61,752 nt of DNA, taken from assembly GCA_017695115.1 (NCBI GenBank), contig JADILV010000007.1, positions 1 through 61,752 of the forward strand, read 5' to 3'. The stretch is from Candidatus Cryptobacteroides avicola (GTDB taxonomy: Bacteria; Bacteroidota; Bacteroidia; Bacteroidales; UBA932). The notes beneath the pieces were generated by a model. It was not told the DNA's origin. It searched no databases and was given only the letters and a program-made list of their open reading frames with translations. The position numbers were made by a program, and so were the translations under genes. Shown piece by piece: positions 34,467-44,056 of the stretch; position 1 is the stretch's first letter, and the number at the start of each line of letters is the position of its first letter.

Positions 34467-35879
34467 TCATTCCCCTGTCCTGTCCAGATATGCCTGCAGG
34501 GCGGTACGGTAGGCAATGCACTGGTCGATGTACTCGTTGGAGCATTCCTGCAGCTGGCTCTGCGCCTGGAGAAGATCTGAAAGCGGGGACATCCCGGCCC
34601 TGTAATAAGACTCCAGCTGATATACGCTGGCTTGCGCCGTTCCAACGCTTTCACGGGCCACCAGAAGCTGCTCCCAAGAAGCCGTAAGATCCATCCACAG
34701 CTGCCTTATCTGCAGGATGAGCTGGGCGTTCAGGAAGTCCTTTTCATTCTCGGCCTTCTGGATCTGGTAATCGTATCTCTGCATTTTTCTGGCTGTCTTC
34801 CCCCAGTCGGAAAGCGGAATCTGTATCGAGGCGAATACCGCGCCGTTCATCTGCCCTTTGTCGATGATGTTACCGTACCCGTAAGACGCACCTACGCCGA
34901 TCTGAGGCAGGGTTTCCCCGACGGTCATCTTCTTTTCCAGCTGCTTCGACCTGACTGAAAGATCCAGCAGCCTGCTCTCCGCCTGCCTGGCAGCGGCTTC
35001 CTCTTCCGGCATGTAATAGGCATCGGGGGCTGACAGGTCTGTCAGCCTGTCCGAAAGCAGTATGTCATCTATATAAGGCACGGAATCGTTCTGAATGGTG
35101 CTGTATGGATTGTACTCAAGACCTATGGAATTGAACAGGTTCATCTTTGCGAGGCGGATTCCGTTCCTGACCCGGATTTTACCTGAACGTATCTCGTTTT
35201 TCTTCAATTTTACCTGGAGCAGGTCATTTTCTGTAGCCAGCCCGGCCTGTACGGCCGCATTGACATCCCTGTACAGAGTATCTACAAGCCCCTGCATCTG
35301 GTCCAGAGTCTTCATTTTTTCCTCCAAAGACACGACTTGCCAGTAGCCTTTCTCCACATCTTCGGATGTGGTCCGCAGCTGGATTTCATGTTGGAGCTGT
35401 GCAGCCTCCTTCCCCAGGGCGGCGAGCCTGTTGCCGTTGATGATCCTTCCTCCTGCGAATATGGGCTGCATGGCCGTCACCGTTGCCGTTATCCCTTTTT
35501 TGAGGGTGGAATACTGTGTGTTGAAGCCGTACTGCTGCGCATATCCCTCCAGCATGGAGTTGAGGTTGTTGGAGAAGTCATTGTCCCCCATTATGTCCGT
35601 CAGTCCTATCTCAAGTATCGGATCAAATGCATAAAAAGCCAGGGCATTTACCGAGACCTTGGGAAAATATTCGGCTACAGCCTCTCTTTTCCGGGCCTGC
35701 GCCGCCAGTATCTCCAGCTGCGAGTTGAGGATATACGGGTTGTGCTCCAGAGCCATTTCCTGGCATTGCTCCAGAGAGACCTCCATCTTCTCCTGTGCGG
35801 CGGCCTGCGGACCGTATGCAGATGCCGGTACCATTGCCATGGCCAGCAGACAGACCTTCATATAGTTATTTTTCATCAT
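34467..35879 (-). CDS. TolC-like outer-membrane efflux channel
   Basis: A 470-residue OMF protein with a signal peptide (to about residue 29, GPQAAAQ) and the two long-helix repeats of the TolC fold: SLEQCQEMALEHNPYILNSQLEILAAQAR at the start and YYRAGMSPLSDLLQAQSQLQECSNEYIDQCIAYRTALQAYLDRTG at the end. It provides the exit duct for the tripartite pump. Its start overlaps the RND gene's stop by 14 bp, so expression is coupled. Confidence 0.92.
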   Translation of the reverse strand: MMKNNYMKVCLLAMAMVPASAYGPQAAAQEKMEVSLEQCQEMALEHNPYILNSQLEILAAQARKREAVAEYFPKVSVNALAFYAFDPILEIGLTDIMGDNDFSNNLNSMLEGYAQQYGFNTQYSTLKKGITATVTAMQPIFAGGRIINGNRLAALGKEAAQLQHEIQLRTTSEDVEKGYWQVVSLEEKMKTLDQMQGLVDTLYRDVNAAVQAGLATENDLLQVKLKKNEIRSGKIRVRNGIRLAKMNLFNSIGLEYNPYSTIQNDSVPYIDDILLSDRLTDLSAPDAYYMPEEEAAARQAESRLLDLSVRSKQLEKKMTVGETLPQIGVGASYGYGNIIDKGQMNGAVFASIQIPLSDWGKTARKMQRYDYQIQKAENEKDFLNAQLILQIRQLWMDLTASWEQLLVARESVGTAQASVYQLESYYRAGMSPLSDLLQAQSQLQECSNEYIDQCIAYRTALQAYLDRTGE

Positions 35880-38800
35880 CGTTCACCTCCACCGTTTTAG
35901 CGTTCTTGAAAACCTGCCAGTATGAAACAGGCATTATCAGGACGATCAGGACAATCGAAAGCATAGTACCGAAACATATTACCACTCCCATAGGCATCCA
36001 GAGGGCATCTCCGCTGATGATCATCGGGAGTACGCCCAGGGCTGTCGTGCAGGAAGTAAGGAAAATAGGCCTCATCCTCCGTTTCCCGGCCTCGATTGAA
36101 GCCTCTTTTACATTCCATCCCTTTTCGAATCTCAGATATTCCGCATACTCGAACATAAGTATTCCGTTCCTGACTATGATGCCCATCAGGCTTATGAGGC
36201 CGAGGACGGAAGTCAGTCCGAAATCCAGCTTGAAGAGCCACAGCCCGAGGAAAGCCCCGAAAAAGCACAGTGTGCTCAGAATCATGGTAAGGGTCGCTAT
36301 GGACACTTTCTTGAAATGCACCAGCAGGAAGAAGAAAAGTATGGCCACGGCGCACAGGAATGTGGTGGCTATTTCCGGTCCCACCTCGCTGTTCATGGAG
36401 GACAGCCCTCCGTATGACACTTCTACTCCTTCAGGCAGAATCGGCTTGATTTCGTGCTCGACATACCTTTTTATATCTTTCATCACCTCAGGCTGGCTGT
36501 GGCCGAATTTCAGGTCTGCCCCTATCGTTATGGACTCCTCGCCGCTGATCCTTGCATGGGTGTCGGGTCCCCAGTCAGGCTCTATGTCAGCCACCTGCCT
36601 CAAAGGGACAGACACTCCCGGCATCCTTGTCGGGACTATCTGGTTGCCTACGGCATCATAGCCCATGTCACTTCCGGTAGTCTGGCTGTACAGCATGACA
36701 GGAATCTTCGTGTCACCCTCCCATACGGAACCGACAGGAAGCCCGTCGAAAATCCCGGCAAGCGACATCGAAAGCATGCTGCGGTTTACCCCAAGCCTGG
36801 AGGCTTCGTCGGAATCCAGGTCCACATCCACGAATGAAGCCATCCCTTCACAGTCGCTGTGTATCCACTGCAGCTTGTCGTCCATTGTGTAAAAGAAATG
36901 CTTTATGGAGTCAGCTATAGGCTGCAGAGTGTAGAAATCCCCTCCTTTCACCGTCACTTCGACCGGTGCCGCGACGGCCTGGTAATCCATCTGCTTGAAC
37001 CTTATCGTTGCATCCGGGAACCAGTGCTGGTACTTTTCACCGTAGTCCATCAGGACGGCTTCCGTCGCTTTGGTGGATTCGGTATTTACTATGAACTGTG
37101 CGAAATCAGGTGAAGGGGTCTGCGGCGCGTATGTGGCGTGGAACCTCGGAGAACTGTTCCCCACAAAAGCCGTAACAGACTTGATCCTCTTGTCTTTCAG
37201 TAAGATATGTTGAAGAGAATCGCTCACGGCCGTTGTCCTGTCCAGTCCCGACCCGCTTTCCAGGTAAATCTCCACCACGAAACTTTCCCTTGCCGCCTTA
37301 GGCATCATCTGTATGTTGATATGGAAGAACATAAGGGCTCCCAGCCCGATCGCCAGCACTCCCGAGGCAATGGTTATCTTCGGATGACGGAAACAGGCGG
37401 CCTCCATCACCTCGTAGCCTTTCTGCATACCGTTGAAGAAACGGGCCTGCCCTCTGGCGAACCATCCTTTGTTTTCAGCTTTCGGACTCTTTATGAACCG
37501 TACTTCCAGAGAAGGGACAACGAACATCGCGTATGCCAGTGATGCACACAGGGCTATCGCTATCACCCACGGGAATGTCGTTACGAAATCACCCAGATAG
37601 CCTGATATGATACCTTTGGCTGGGAAAGTCATTATGCTTATGGCCATGGTCGCCGTAAACATCGGGAAGAGAAGTTCCTTCATGCTGGAGCTTGCAGCCT
37701 CTATCCTGGACATTCCGCGTCCCAGTTTGTCCATGTAGCCGTCCATCGTTATGATAGAGTCATCGACGATCATTCCCAGCACTACTATCAGTGCGGCAAG
37801 CGATACGGTGTTGAGGTCAATCCCGGCAATGAACATCACCGCCAGGGCCACTGCCGTACATACCGGCACCCCGGAACTTGCGATCAGCGCCGATTTGATA
37901 GGGAAGAGCATGAGCATCACCAGAATGACCACAAGCATCGATATTACCAGGTCTCTGAGGAATGACAGCACTGACATTCCGACTACTTTCGGCTGGTCTG
38001 TAATCTTGCTGAGGGTCACACTGTCCGGCAGCCCTTTCTGGAATTCGTCAAGGACTTTGTCCACCTCACGCCCGAATGCCACAATGTCGTTGTCCGGTCG
38101 CATTTCCACAGAGAGGATAACGGCCGTATTGCCGTTGTAATCCACTGTGGAAGACGGTTCCTTGTATCTCCTTTCGACTGTGGCTATATCCTTCAGCCTG
38201 ACTATATTGCCGGCAGGGTCGGAATATACTATCCTTTCCGCTATCTCCTTTTCGGAAGCCACCGTGTTGGACACATGAATGTGCGATGTGACATATTCGG
38301 TGTCGAAATCCCCGCTTGCAGCCTGCATCCCTGAACTCTGGTAGTCGAGCATCAGCATTGCAGGACTGATTCCGTATGCCGAAAGCCGGTCCATATCTAC
38401 ATGGACGGCTATCTCCTCGTCCTGCGTTCCGATGATACGGACGTTGGCCATGTCAGGGATCCTCCTGAGGAGGGTGCTCAGATTCTCCGCATACTCTTTC
38501 ATTTCCCCGTATCCTTTGTCTGAGGACTCGAGGGCGATAAGCAGAGATGACACGGCACTGAAATCATCCATCACCGCCACTGCCATCACCCCCGGAGGGA
38601 GAGTCTGTTTCGTGGCTTCGAGTTTCAGCTTTATTTTCGACCAGACCTCGTTTTTCGTGCTGGCCGGTGTCGTCAGGTCAGTGTATATATAGCACAGCCC
38701 GTCTTTCGAATAGGACTTGGTGTTGTCCCTGTTTATCTCGGAAAAAGAGAAGAGGGCGTCCTCCAGGGGCCTTGTCAGCTGGTCTTCTACTTCAGCCGCA

Positions 38801-38979
38801 TCGGCACCGGGATAGACGCCGACTATAAGTCCGTTCTTAATCTCGAAAGTCGGGAACTCGTCCTTGTTCATATAGGAAAGGCCTATGATGCCCAATGCTA
38901 CAAGGACCCCGACCACGAAGTAGACTATCTTCTTGTGGGCGATGACACCTTTTACTATATCTGAAGTTCTGCTGCTCAT
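35866..38979 (-). CDS. RND efflux transporter permease subunit
   Basis: A 1037-residue proton-driven inner-membrane pump of the AcrB/HAE1 superfamily. Seen: the N-terminal helix after IVKGVIAHKKIVYFVVGVLVALG, large periplasmic domains, the second helix bundle starting near RDLVISMLVVILVMLML with the motif VLGMIVDDSIITMDGYMD, and the repeated bundle near the C-terminus (GILMFEYAEYLRFEKGWNVKEASIEAGKRRMRPIFLTS). The proton-relay Asp pair is represented by VDDS. Substrates such as drugs, dyes or bile acids cannot be told apart. It sits between the adaptor and outer channel genes. Confidence 0.93.
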   Translation of the reverse strand: MSSRTSDIVKGVIAHKKIVYFVVGVLVALGIIGLSYMNKDEFPTFEIKNGLIVGVYPGADAAEVEDQLTRPLEDALFSFSEINRDNTKSYSKDGLCYIYTDLTTPASTKNEVWSKIKLKLEATKQTLPPGVMAVAVMDDFSAVSSLLIALESSDKGYGEMKEYAENLSTLLRRIPDMANVRIIGTQDEEIAVHVDMDRLSAYGISPAMLMLDYQSSGMQAASGDFDTEYVTSHIHVSNTVASEKEIAERIVYSDPAGNIVRLKDIATVERRYKEPSSTVDYNGNTAVILSVEMRPDNDIVAFGREVDKVLDEFQKGLPDSVTLSKITDQPKVVGMSVLSFLRDLVISMLVVILVMLMLFPIKSALIASSGVPVCTAVALAVMFIAGIDLNTVSLAALIVVLGMIVDDSIITMDGYMDKLGRGMSRIEAASSSMKELLFPMFTATMAISIMTFPAKGIISGYLGDFVTTFPWVIAIALCASLAYAMFVVPSLEVRFIKSPKAENKGWFARGQARFFNGMQKGYEVMEAACFRHPKITIASGVLAIGLGALMFFHINIQMMPKAARESFVVEIYLESGSGLDRTTAVSDSLQHILLKDKRIKSVTAFVGNSSPRFHATYAPQTPSPDFAQFIVNTESTKATEAVLMDYGEKYQHWFPDATIRFKQMDYQAVAAPVEVTVKGGDFYTLQPIADSIKHFFYTMDDKLQWIHSDCEGMASFVDVDLDSDEASRLGVNRSMLSMSLAGIFDGLPVGSVWEGDTKIPVMLYSQTTGSDMGYDAVGNQIVPTRMPGVSVPLRQVADIEPDWGPDTHARISGEESITIGADLKFGHSQPEVMKDIKRYVEHEIKPILPEGVEVSYGGLSSMNSEVGPEIATTFLCAVAILFFFLLVHFKKVSIATLTMILSTLCFFGAFLGLWLFKLDFGLTSVLGLISLMGIIVRNGILMFEYAEYLRFEKGWNVKEASIEAGKRRMRPIFLTSCTTALGVLPMIISGDALWMPMGVVICFGTMLSIVLIVLIMPVSYWQVFKNAKTVEVNDDEK

Positions 38980-39013
38980 GTTGTTAAGATTTCTTCGAAA
39001 TCCGGTTATCTTG

Positions 39014-40051
39014 TTAAATTACCTTGACTTTCATTCCGCCGCTTACTTTCTGGGTGCCTTCGGTGATGACCCGGTCTCCTTCTTCAAGCCCTGAATCCAC
39101 CACTATCCCTTTCCCGGAGAAGCCTCCTGCGGTGATATATCTTTTTTCTACCGTATTTTCTGGAGTTACTGTCCAGACATATCTTCCAGTACCGTCTGTC
39201 CTGACTACGGATGCCGGGATCACTATGCTGCTGCCCTCCTGTGTCCTGTCATATACCTTGCAGACCATTCCTGGCATCAGTCCTTTTACAGGCATGGAAG
39301 GTGAGAGTGTGCATTCATAGCTGTGCGAGAGTCTGGAAGCTGAAATGCCTTTTGATTTTACCGTAGCCTGGAAGCCCTGGCCTCCCATAGCCGGAACCTC
39401 GACAGAGAACCTGTCTCCTGGGGAGATTGACCCTATTTCCTTTTCCGGTACGGAAAAACCGATTTCTACAGAAGAAATGTCCATAAGCCGGACCAGAGGC
39501 TCTATGGCGTTCATTTCTACACCCTGTTCGGCGAACACTTCCCCTATCACCCCGTCAAACGGAGCCTTGACCGTACAGTCGTCCAGAGCTTTCTGCGCCG
39601 CCTGGGCCGAAGCCCTGGCCCTGTCAAGCTGTGTCCGGACCTCCACCATCTTCACATCCGCCACGCTTCCGCTCTCGTGCACCTGAGACAGCCTCCTGTA
39701 CCCGTCCTCCGCCTGTGCCAGGACGGCGTCAGCCATCTGCTTTGCACTGATGACATTCTGGGACTCTATTACGGCTATCGTATCGCCTTTCCTTACTATA
39801 TCCCCTACATCTGCCCTGAGTTCCTTAAGCGTTCCGGAATAGCTGCATGACAGCACCGCCGTTTTCGATGCTTCTACTGTTCCTACGTAGTTCCTGCCTG
39901 ACAGCCCGTCTGTCGGCTGCAGTGTCAATGTTTTTACAGGTATGGCCTCTGTCTGTCCGCCTTTTTCCCCTCCGGAGGAACATCCTGCAATTATACCGGC
40001 AGCCGCGGCGAGCATGACTGCCGGCAAAAGAAATACTGGTTTTCTATTCAT
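39014..40051 (-). CDS. RND efflux periplasmic adaptor subunit (HlyD/AcrA family)
   Basis: A 345-residue membrane fusion protein that joins the RND pump to the outer channel. It is a lipoprotein (Cys24 in IIAGCSSGG). The half-lipoyl segments are GTVEASKTAVLSCSYSGTLKELRADVGDIVRKGDTIAVIES and CTVKAPFDGVIGEVFAEQGVEM, with an alpha-hairpin between, then the beta-barrel and membrane-proximal domains ending VITEGTQKVSGGMKVKVI. It lies 12 bp after tetR and 34 bp before the pump gene. Confidence 0.93.
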   Translation of the reverse strand: MNRKPVFLLPAVMLAAAAGIIAGCSSGGEKGGQTEAIPVKTLTLQPTDGLSGRNYVGTVEASKTAVLSCSYSGTLKELRADVGDIVRKGDTIAVIESQNVISAKQMADAVLAQAEDGYRRLSQVHESGSVADVKMVEVRTQLDRARASAQAAQKALDDCTVKAPFDGVIGEVFAEQGVEMNAIEPLVRLMDISSVEIGFSVPEKEIGSISPGDRFSVEVPAMGGQGFQATVKSKGISASRLSHSYECTLSPSMPVKGLMPGMVCKVYDRTQEGSSIVIPASVVRTDGTGRYVWTVTPENTVEKRYITAGGFSGKGIVVDSGLEEGDRVITEGTQKVSGGMKVKVI

Positions 40052-40063
40052 AGCCTTTATGTT

Positions 40064-40663
40064 TTATTCTTGTCTGAAATTGTTAGTCACCAGGATATCA
40101 ATTATCGCATCGTATGTGCTGCGCAGTGCCTCCTGGTCTTCATAGTTCTTGAACTGTATCTCCAGCCCTTTGAGAATCACCAGCATCGTGTTGCCGAAAG
40201 CCTCAGGCTGGACTGCTTTTGAAAGGATGCCTGTTTCGCGTCCGTTGTTGCACGCTTTTACGAAATATCCGTATTCCCAGTCATCGAAGATTTTCCTGGC
40301 CTCTTCCATCGCCTCTTTCACTTCTCCGCTGCGGTCCATATAAAGGGACATGATATGCCGGTAGAATACCCTGGCATATCCTATGGCGTCTGTCCTGGCT
40401 TTCAGGTATGCCGTTATCTGGCTTTTCTGCTCCGGATATTTGCCGACAATCTCCGACATGTGCCGTATGACATACTCCATTTCCTGGCGCAGGACAGCCT
40501 TGAATATGTCTATCTTGCTGTCGAAGTGATAGTAAATGGAGGCCTTCGCCTTGTGGGAAGCCGCCGCGATTTCGTCCATTGTGGTTTTTTCATAACCGTA
40601 TTGCTCGAACAGTGAGGCTGCCGCCGAAAGGATGGAATCCCTTATTTTACTTTTGTCCTTCAT
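40064..40663 (-). CDS. TetR family transcriptional regulator
   Basis: From ATG 40663 the protein has 199 residues and starts MKDKSKIRDSILSAAASLF. The HTH reads EKTTMDEIAAASHKAKASIYYHFDSKIDIFKAV (about 24-55), the standard TetR shape; the rest is the helical ligand-binding domain. The longer frame from 40846 is rejected because its first 61 residues are non-family and it would overlap the promoter region. As first gene of the tetR-adaptor-pump-channel-SIMPL operon it most likely represses its own operon and is released by a pump substrate. Confidence 0.9.
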   Translation of the reverse strand: MKDKSKIRDSILSAAASLFEQYGYEKTTMDEIAAASHKAKASIYYHFDSKIDIFKAVLRQEMEYVIRHMSEIVGKYPEQKSQITAYLKARTDAIGYARVFYRHIMSLYMDRSGEVKEAMEEARKIFDDWEYGYFVKACNNGRETGILSKAVQPEAFGNTMLVILKGLEIQFKNYEDQEALRSTYDAIIDILVTNNFRQE

Positions 40664-40681
40664 TTTTTCGATTTTTCGACC

Positions 40682-40691
40682 AAACCGGTTT
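40682..40691. promoter_or_regulatory. Possible TetR operator
   Basis: The 10-bp palindrome AAACCGGTTT lies 19 bp upstream of the tetR start, inside a stretch with three TTTTTCG repeats (40664-40696). Its place in the tetR promoter region makes it a plausible operator; half-site length is short. Confidence 0.4.
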
Positions 40692-40875
40692 TTCGGTACA
40701 ATTTTTATGCCTTGCCGCTTTCTCCTGCCTCCGTCAGGACAATTGTTCCAAATATTTTTCCGATTTTGACAATTAATCATTAAATTTAACGCTGTATCGC
40801 TTGTCCGGTACAGGATTGCGGGACTGGAGACAGCCCGAGACATCATATATTAATAATATTAAAACTTTTAATGAC

Positions 40876-41826
40876 ATGGAAAGGACCGATGCCTTCACAA
40901 AAGAGACCAGGAGAATGTTAGAGGAGGAGATACTCAAATTCCCGGTCGAGAAAATGCAAGACTCTATGGAGGTGATGTTAAATGCAAGGATTCTTTGGAC
41001 CTATGCGGCAGGATACAGGGTTCTGAAAAAGGAAGAGTATCTGTTGACCGCCACCAGGACAAAGGATTTTTTTGTGGAGCATTTCCTCGACCATAAATAT
41101 GGAGGCGTGTTCTGGTCACTGAATCCGGACGGCACCAGGCTTGATACCGGAAAGAGGTTCCGGGCAATGGGTGCGGCGATCTACGGACTCAGCGAATATG
41201 TGGTCGCTACCGGAGATGAAAGCGTGCTCTCATACGCCAGAAACCTGTTCGAGACCACTGAAAAAGAAGGCTTTGACCAGGAAAGCGGGCTATACAGGGA
41301 TATGAAGTCCAGAGACTGGGGTCAGGCCGAGCCGCAGCTGAAAGATGAAACGTTCTGTACACATCTGAATATTCTGGAAGGATATACAAACCTCTATAAA
41401 GTATGGAAAGACGAGAGGCTCCGCTCGAGGATCATCGCCCTTCTGACCATCATGGCAGACAAGGTTCTTGCAGGACCGTGCGATGAGGAAGGCCACGGCT
41501 GCCGCAATATCGTCGAGGCTTCATGGCAGATGCTTAAGGCGGCATTCGCCGTACGCGACATCTATGTCATAAACAAGGTCCGTCCGGTAGTCAGGGATCT
41601 CCTTGCCAAAGCGGCCGGCGGTGACAGCGGAAGCAAACTCTGCGAAAAGACCGAGAAAGTGGTCGCTGACCTCTGGGCATGGAAATATCTCAATGACGGC
41701 GAGGCGGCTGACAGGGCCCTTGCCTGCTGGGATACCATCAAAGGCACTTCGCTGGAAGGCAAATGCGGAAACGGTATTTTCCGTCTGGGGCGTCTTTGCG
41801 TGGAGGTTTCAGACATGTTTATGTAG
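40876..41826 (+). CDS. N-acylglucosamine 2-epimerase-fold protein, probably lacking catalytic residues
   Basis: A 316-residue (alpha/alpha) barrel protein of the AGE/cellobiose 2-epimerase family: FFVEHFLDHKYGGVFWSLNPDG, FRAMGAAIYGLSEY, ESGLYRDMKSRDW, and CTHLNILEGYTNLYKVW follow the family order. Two things are off. The usual catalytic GHDIEASWL is CRNIVEASWQ, so the His is lost. The protein also ends about 75 residues short of the roughly 390 in epimerases, without the WWPQAE and final His segments. The ATG at 40876 is chosen over 40801 because the upstream residues are non-family. It may be a binding or regulatory protein. Confidence 0.78.
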   Translation: MERTDAFTKETRRMLEEEILKFPVEKMQDSMEVMLNARILWTYAAGYRVLKKEEYLLTATRTKDFFVEHFLDHKYGGVFWSLNPDGTRLDTGKRFRAMGAAIYGLSEYVVATGDESVLSYARNLFETTEKEGFDQESGLYRDMKSRDWGQAEPQLKDETFCTHLNILEGYTNLYKVWKDERLRSRIIALLTIMADKVLAGPCDEEGHGCRNIVEASWQMLKAAFAVRDIYVINKVRPVVRDLLAKAAGGDSGSKLCEKTEKVVADLWAWKYLNDGEAADRALACWDTIKGTSLEGKCGNGIFRLGRLCVEVSDMFM

Positions 41827-41927
41827 CGGAATAATTTAAATCTAAAATAAACTGCAAGCCTAGAGCAGTGTCGGAACTTGTTCAGGCAATGCCGAGGCGC
41901 AGCGTGATTGTAAACAAAGTTTAAAAT

Positions 41928-43373
41928 ATGTTCAGTAAGGAAGTTTACATCAGAAGAAGGGCGGAACTGGTCAGGAGACTGTCCGCACAGATGCCGGAAG
42001 GAAAGGCAGGGGTGGTGATGTTTGTCGGCAATGCGGAGGCTCCGCAGAACTACAGGGGCAATGACTATAAATTCAGGCAGGAAAGCACGTTCCTGTACTA
42101 CTGGGGAATAGACGAGCCCGGGTTTGCAGCTTTGCTTGACCTTGATTCGGGAGCTGAGGTCATCTATGGCGATGATGTGGAGATAGACGATATCATCTGG
42201 ATGGGGCCCCAGCCGTCAGTGGAATCGAAGGCTGCTGCCGTCGGGGTCGGGAAGTCCGCTCCGGCTGCGGAATTCGACAGGGCCGTCGCCGCCGCCCGCT
42301 CTCTCGGACGCGTCGTGCACTTCCTTCCTGCATCAAGATATTACAATGTGCTCAGGACTGCATCCCTTACCGGATGCAGCCCTGATTCAGTACGTAAAGT
42401 CGCCTCTGTCGCCGATGGGCAGGTGCATGCTTCTCTGGAGCTGGTAAACTCTGTCATTTCCATGCGCCTTATCAAGGAAGAGTGCGAGATAGAGGAGATT
42501 GACAAGGCCTGCGAGATCGGCTGGCTGATGCACACCGAGGCACGCAGGAACTGCAAGCCCGGAGTCTGCGAGCAGGATATTGTCGGCAGGATGGAAGGCG
42601 TGACCATATCCAAAGGATGGGGCGTTTCCTTCACTACCATTCTTTCACAGCACGGGGAGACCCTGCACAACCACAGGCATGACGGTATCATCACTCCGGG
42701 GAAACTCCTTCTGATAGACGCGGGAGCAGAGAGCAACACCCATTACGCTTCAGACTTCACACGGACTGTTCCGTGCGGAGGGAAGTTCACCCCGAAGCAG
42801 CGTGACATATATGATATAGTCGTCGCCTGCAATGACCTTGCTTACGAGCTTGCAAAGCCTGGAGTGACATATCGGGACGTGCATCTGGCCGTTGCGGCAA
42901 GGATGCTTGAGGGCTTGAAGTCGCTCGGCCTTGTCCGCGGAGAAGTACGTGACATGGTGGCGGAAGGAGTCGCAGGCATGTTCATGCCGCATGGTCTGGG
43001 TCACAATATGGGTATAGACGTGCATGATATGGAAGACCTCGGAGAAGACCTTGTAGGCTATGACCCTGACCAGAAGCGTTCTTCGCAGCTGGGATTGGGT
43101 TCTCTCCGGATGGCACGCCGGCTCAGGCCGGGTCATGTCATTACGGACGAACCGGGAATCTACTTCGTGCCTGCTCTGATAGCGAAATGGAAATCTGAAG
43201 GACACGGCAAGGATTTCATTAACTATCAGAAACTTGAAGCTGAGTATCTGGATTTCGGCGGAATCCGTCTTGAGGATGACCTGCTTATAACCGCTGACGG
43301 TTGCCGCAGGCTCGGCCCTCACAGGCTCCCTATCTACGCCGATGAAGTGGAGTCCGTAATGTCCGGCGAATAA
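41928..43373 (+). CDS. pepP: Xaa-Pro aminopeptidase (M24B, PepP type)
   Basis: A metallopeptidase that removes the N-terminal residue before proline. The 481-residue chain has an aminopeptidase P N-terminal domain (about 1-140, YRGNDYKFRQESTFLYYWGIDEPGFAALLD) and a pita-bread catalytic domain with the metal ligands in IDAGAESNTHYASDFTRTV, MPHGLGHNMGIDVHDM, TDEPGIYF and GGIRLEDDLLI. It is cytoplasmic, with no signal peptide. The DUF456 gene follows directly. Confidence 0.93.
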   Translation: MFSKEVYIRRRAELVRRLSAQMPEGKAGVVMFVGNAEAPQNYRGNDYKFRQESTFLYYWGIDEPGFAALLDLDSGAEVIYGDDVEIDDIIWMGPQPSVESKAAAVGVGKSAPAAEFDRAVAAARSLGRVVHFLPASRYYNVLRTASLTGCSPDSVRKVASVADGQVHASLELVNSVISMRLIKEECEIEEIDKACEIGWLMHTEARRNCKPGVCEQDIVGRMEGVTISKGWGVSFTTILSQHGETLHNHRHDGIITPGKLLLIDAGAESNTHYASDFTRTVPCGGKFTPKQRDIYDIVVACNDLAYELAKPGVTYRDVHLAVAARMLEGLKSLGLVRGEVRDMVAEGVAGMFMPHGLGHNMGIDVHDMEDLGEDLVGYDPDQKRSSQLGLGSLRMARRLRPGHVITDEPGIYFVPALIAKWKSEGHGKDFINYQKLEAEYLDFGGIRLEDDLLITADGCRRLGPHRLPIYADEVESVMSGE

Positions 43374-43385
43374 TCAGTATTGCAA

Positions 43386-43877
43386 ATGGAAGTCTTGATA
43401 GCGATATTGGCAGTGCTTGCCGGGGTGATAGGAATCCTCGGCAGCGTACTGCCTGCCCTTCCGGGACCGCCTCTTGCATGGGTCGGAATGCTGCTCCTTT
43501 ATTTTTGGGGCGGAACAGACGGAGCAGGGGAGCACATGTCCCTTACTATACTTCTGGTAATGCTCGGAGTCACTGTGGCCGTCTGTGTAATCGACTATAT
43601 CGTACCTCTGTATTTCACAAAGCTTACCGGAGGGACGAAGGCTGCGGAACGCGGGGCGATGGCCGGGCTCATATTCGGGCTTTTCGTAGTACCGCCTGTC
43701 GGGATGATTCTCGGCTCTTTCCTCGGTGCGTTCCTGGCCGAACTCTATTACGCCCGCAAATCCACCGGAGCGGCCTTGAAATCGGCCTTCGGCTCTTTTC
43801 TCGGATTCCTTGCCGGCACCGGCCTCAAGCTCATCGCCTGCGGAGTGATGATGTACTATATCATCGTCTACATATAA
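43386..43877 (+). CDS. DUF456 family membrane protein
   Basis: A 163-residue protein of the DUF456 family with Gly-rich membrane helices: MEVLIAILAVLAGVIGILGSVLPALPGPPLAWVGMLLLYFWG at the start, then GAMAGLIFGLFVVPPVGMILGSFLGAFLAELYYARKSTGAALKSAFGSFLGFL, a pattern typical of the family. Function is unknown. The ATG at 43386 is preferred to the TTG two codons upstream. It lies 12 bp after pepP. Confidence 0.88.
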   Translation: MEVLIAILAVLAGVIGILGSVLPALPGPPLAWVGMLLLYFWGGTDGAGEHMSLTILLVMLGVTVAVCVIDYIVPLYFTKLTGGTKAAERGAMAGLIFGLFVVPPVGMILGSFLGAFLAELYYARKSTGAALKSAFGSFLGFLAGTGLKLIACGVMMYYIIVYI

Positions 43878-43884
43878 AAAGATA

Positions 43885-43914
43885 GAGCGTCCGCGATTCA
43901 CATCGTAGACGCTC
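43885..43914 (+). terminator. Hairpin downstream of the pepP-DUF456 genes
   Basis: A stem of 7 bp (GAGCGTC with GACGCTC), a 2x2 internal loop, then 4 bp (CGAT with ATCG) and a TCAC loop. It lacks a strong T tract, so it may be a structured leader of the small ORF at 43941 instead of a terminator. Confidence 0.45.
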
Positions 43915-43940
43915 AGCAATTCTAACCTAAAACTTAACCT

Positions 43941-43997
43941 ATGAAAAAACTATTCGCAGGTAAATATTGCAAGTCCTGTGCCAAAATCTTCCGCTGA
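43941..43997 (+). CDS. Possible 18-residue basic CxxC small ORF
   Basis: After the hairpin at 43885-43914 the leader CTAAAACTTAACCT precedes ATG AAA AAA, a start context usual in this phylum. The frame encodes MKKLFAGKYCKSCAKIFR, a basic peptide with a CKSC pair, then stops. No family was recognised. It may be a leader peptide, a small protein or the remnant of a longer gene. Confidence 0.3.
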   Translation: MKKLFAGKYCKSCAKIFR

Positions 43998-44056
43998 TAT
44001 TGAAAATATGCATTGGAAGCAGGATTTTTGTCAAAATCTGTACGGATCCGGTATTT

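Noticed and set aside
40664..40846. Longer N-terminus for the TetR regulator
   Set aside because: The 61 extra residues are unlike TetR proteins and cover the promoter region and probable operator.
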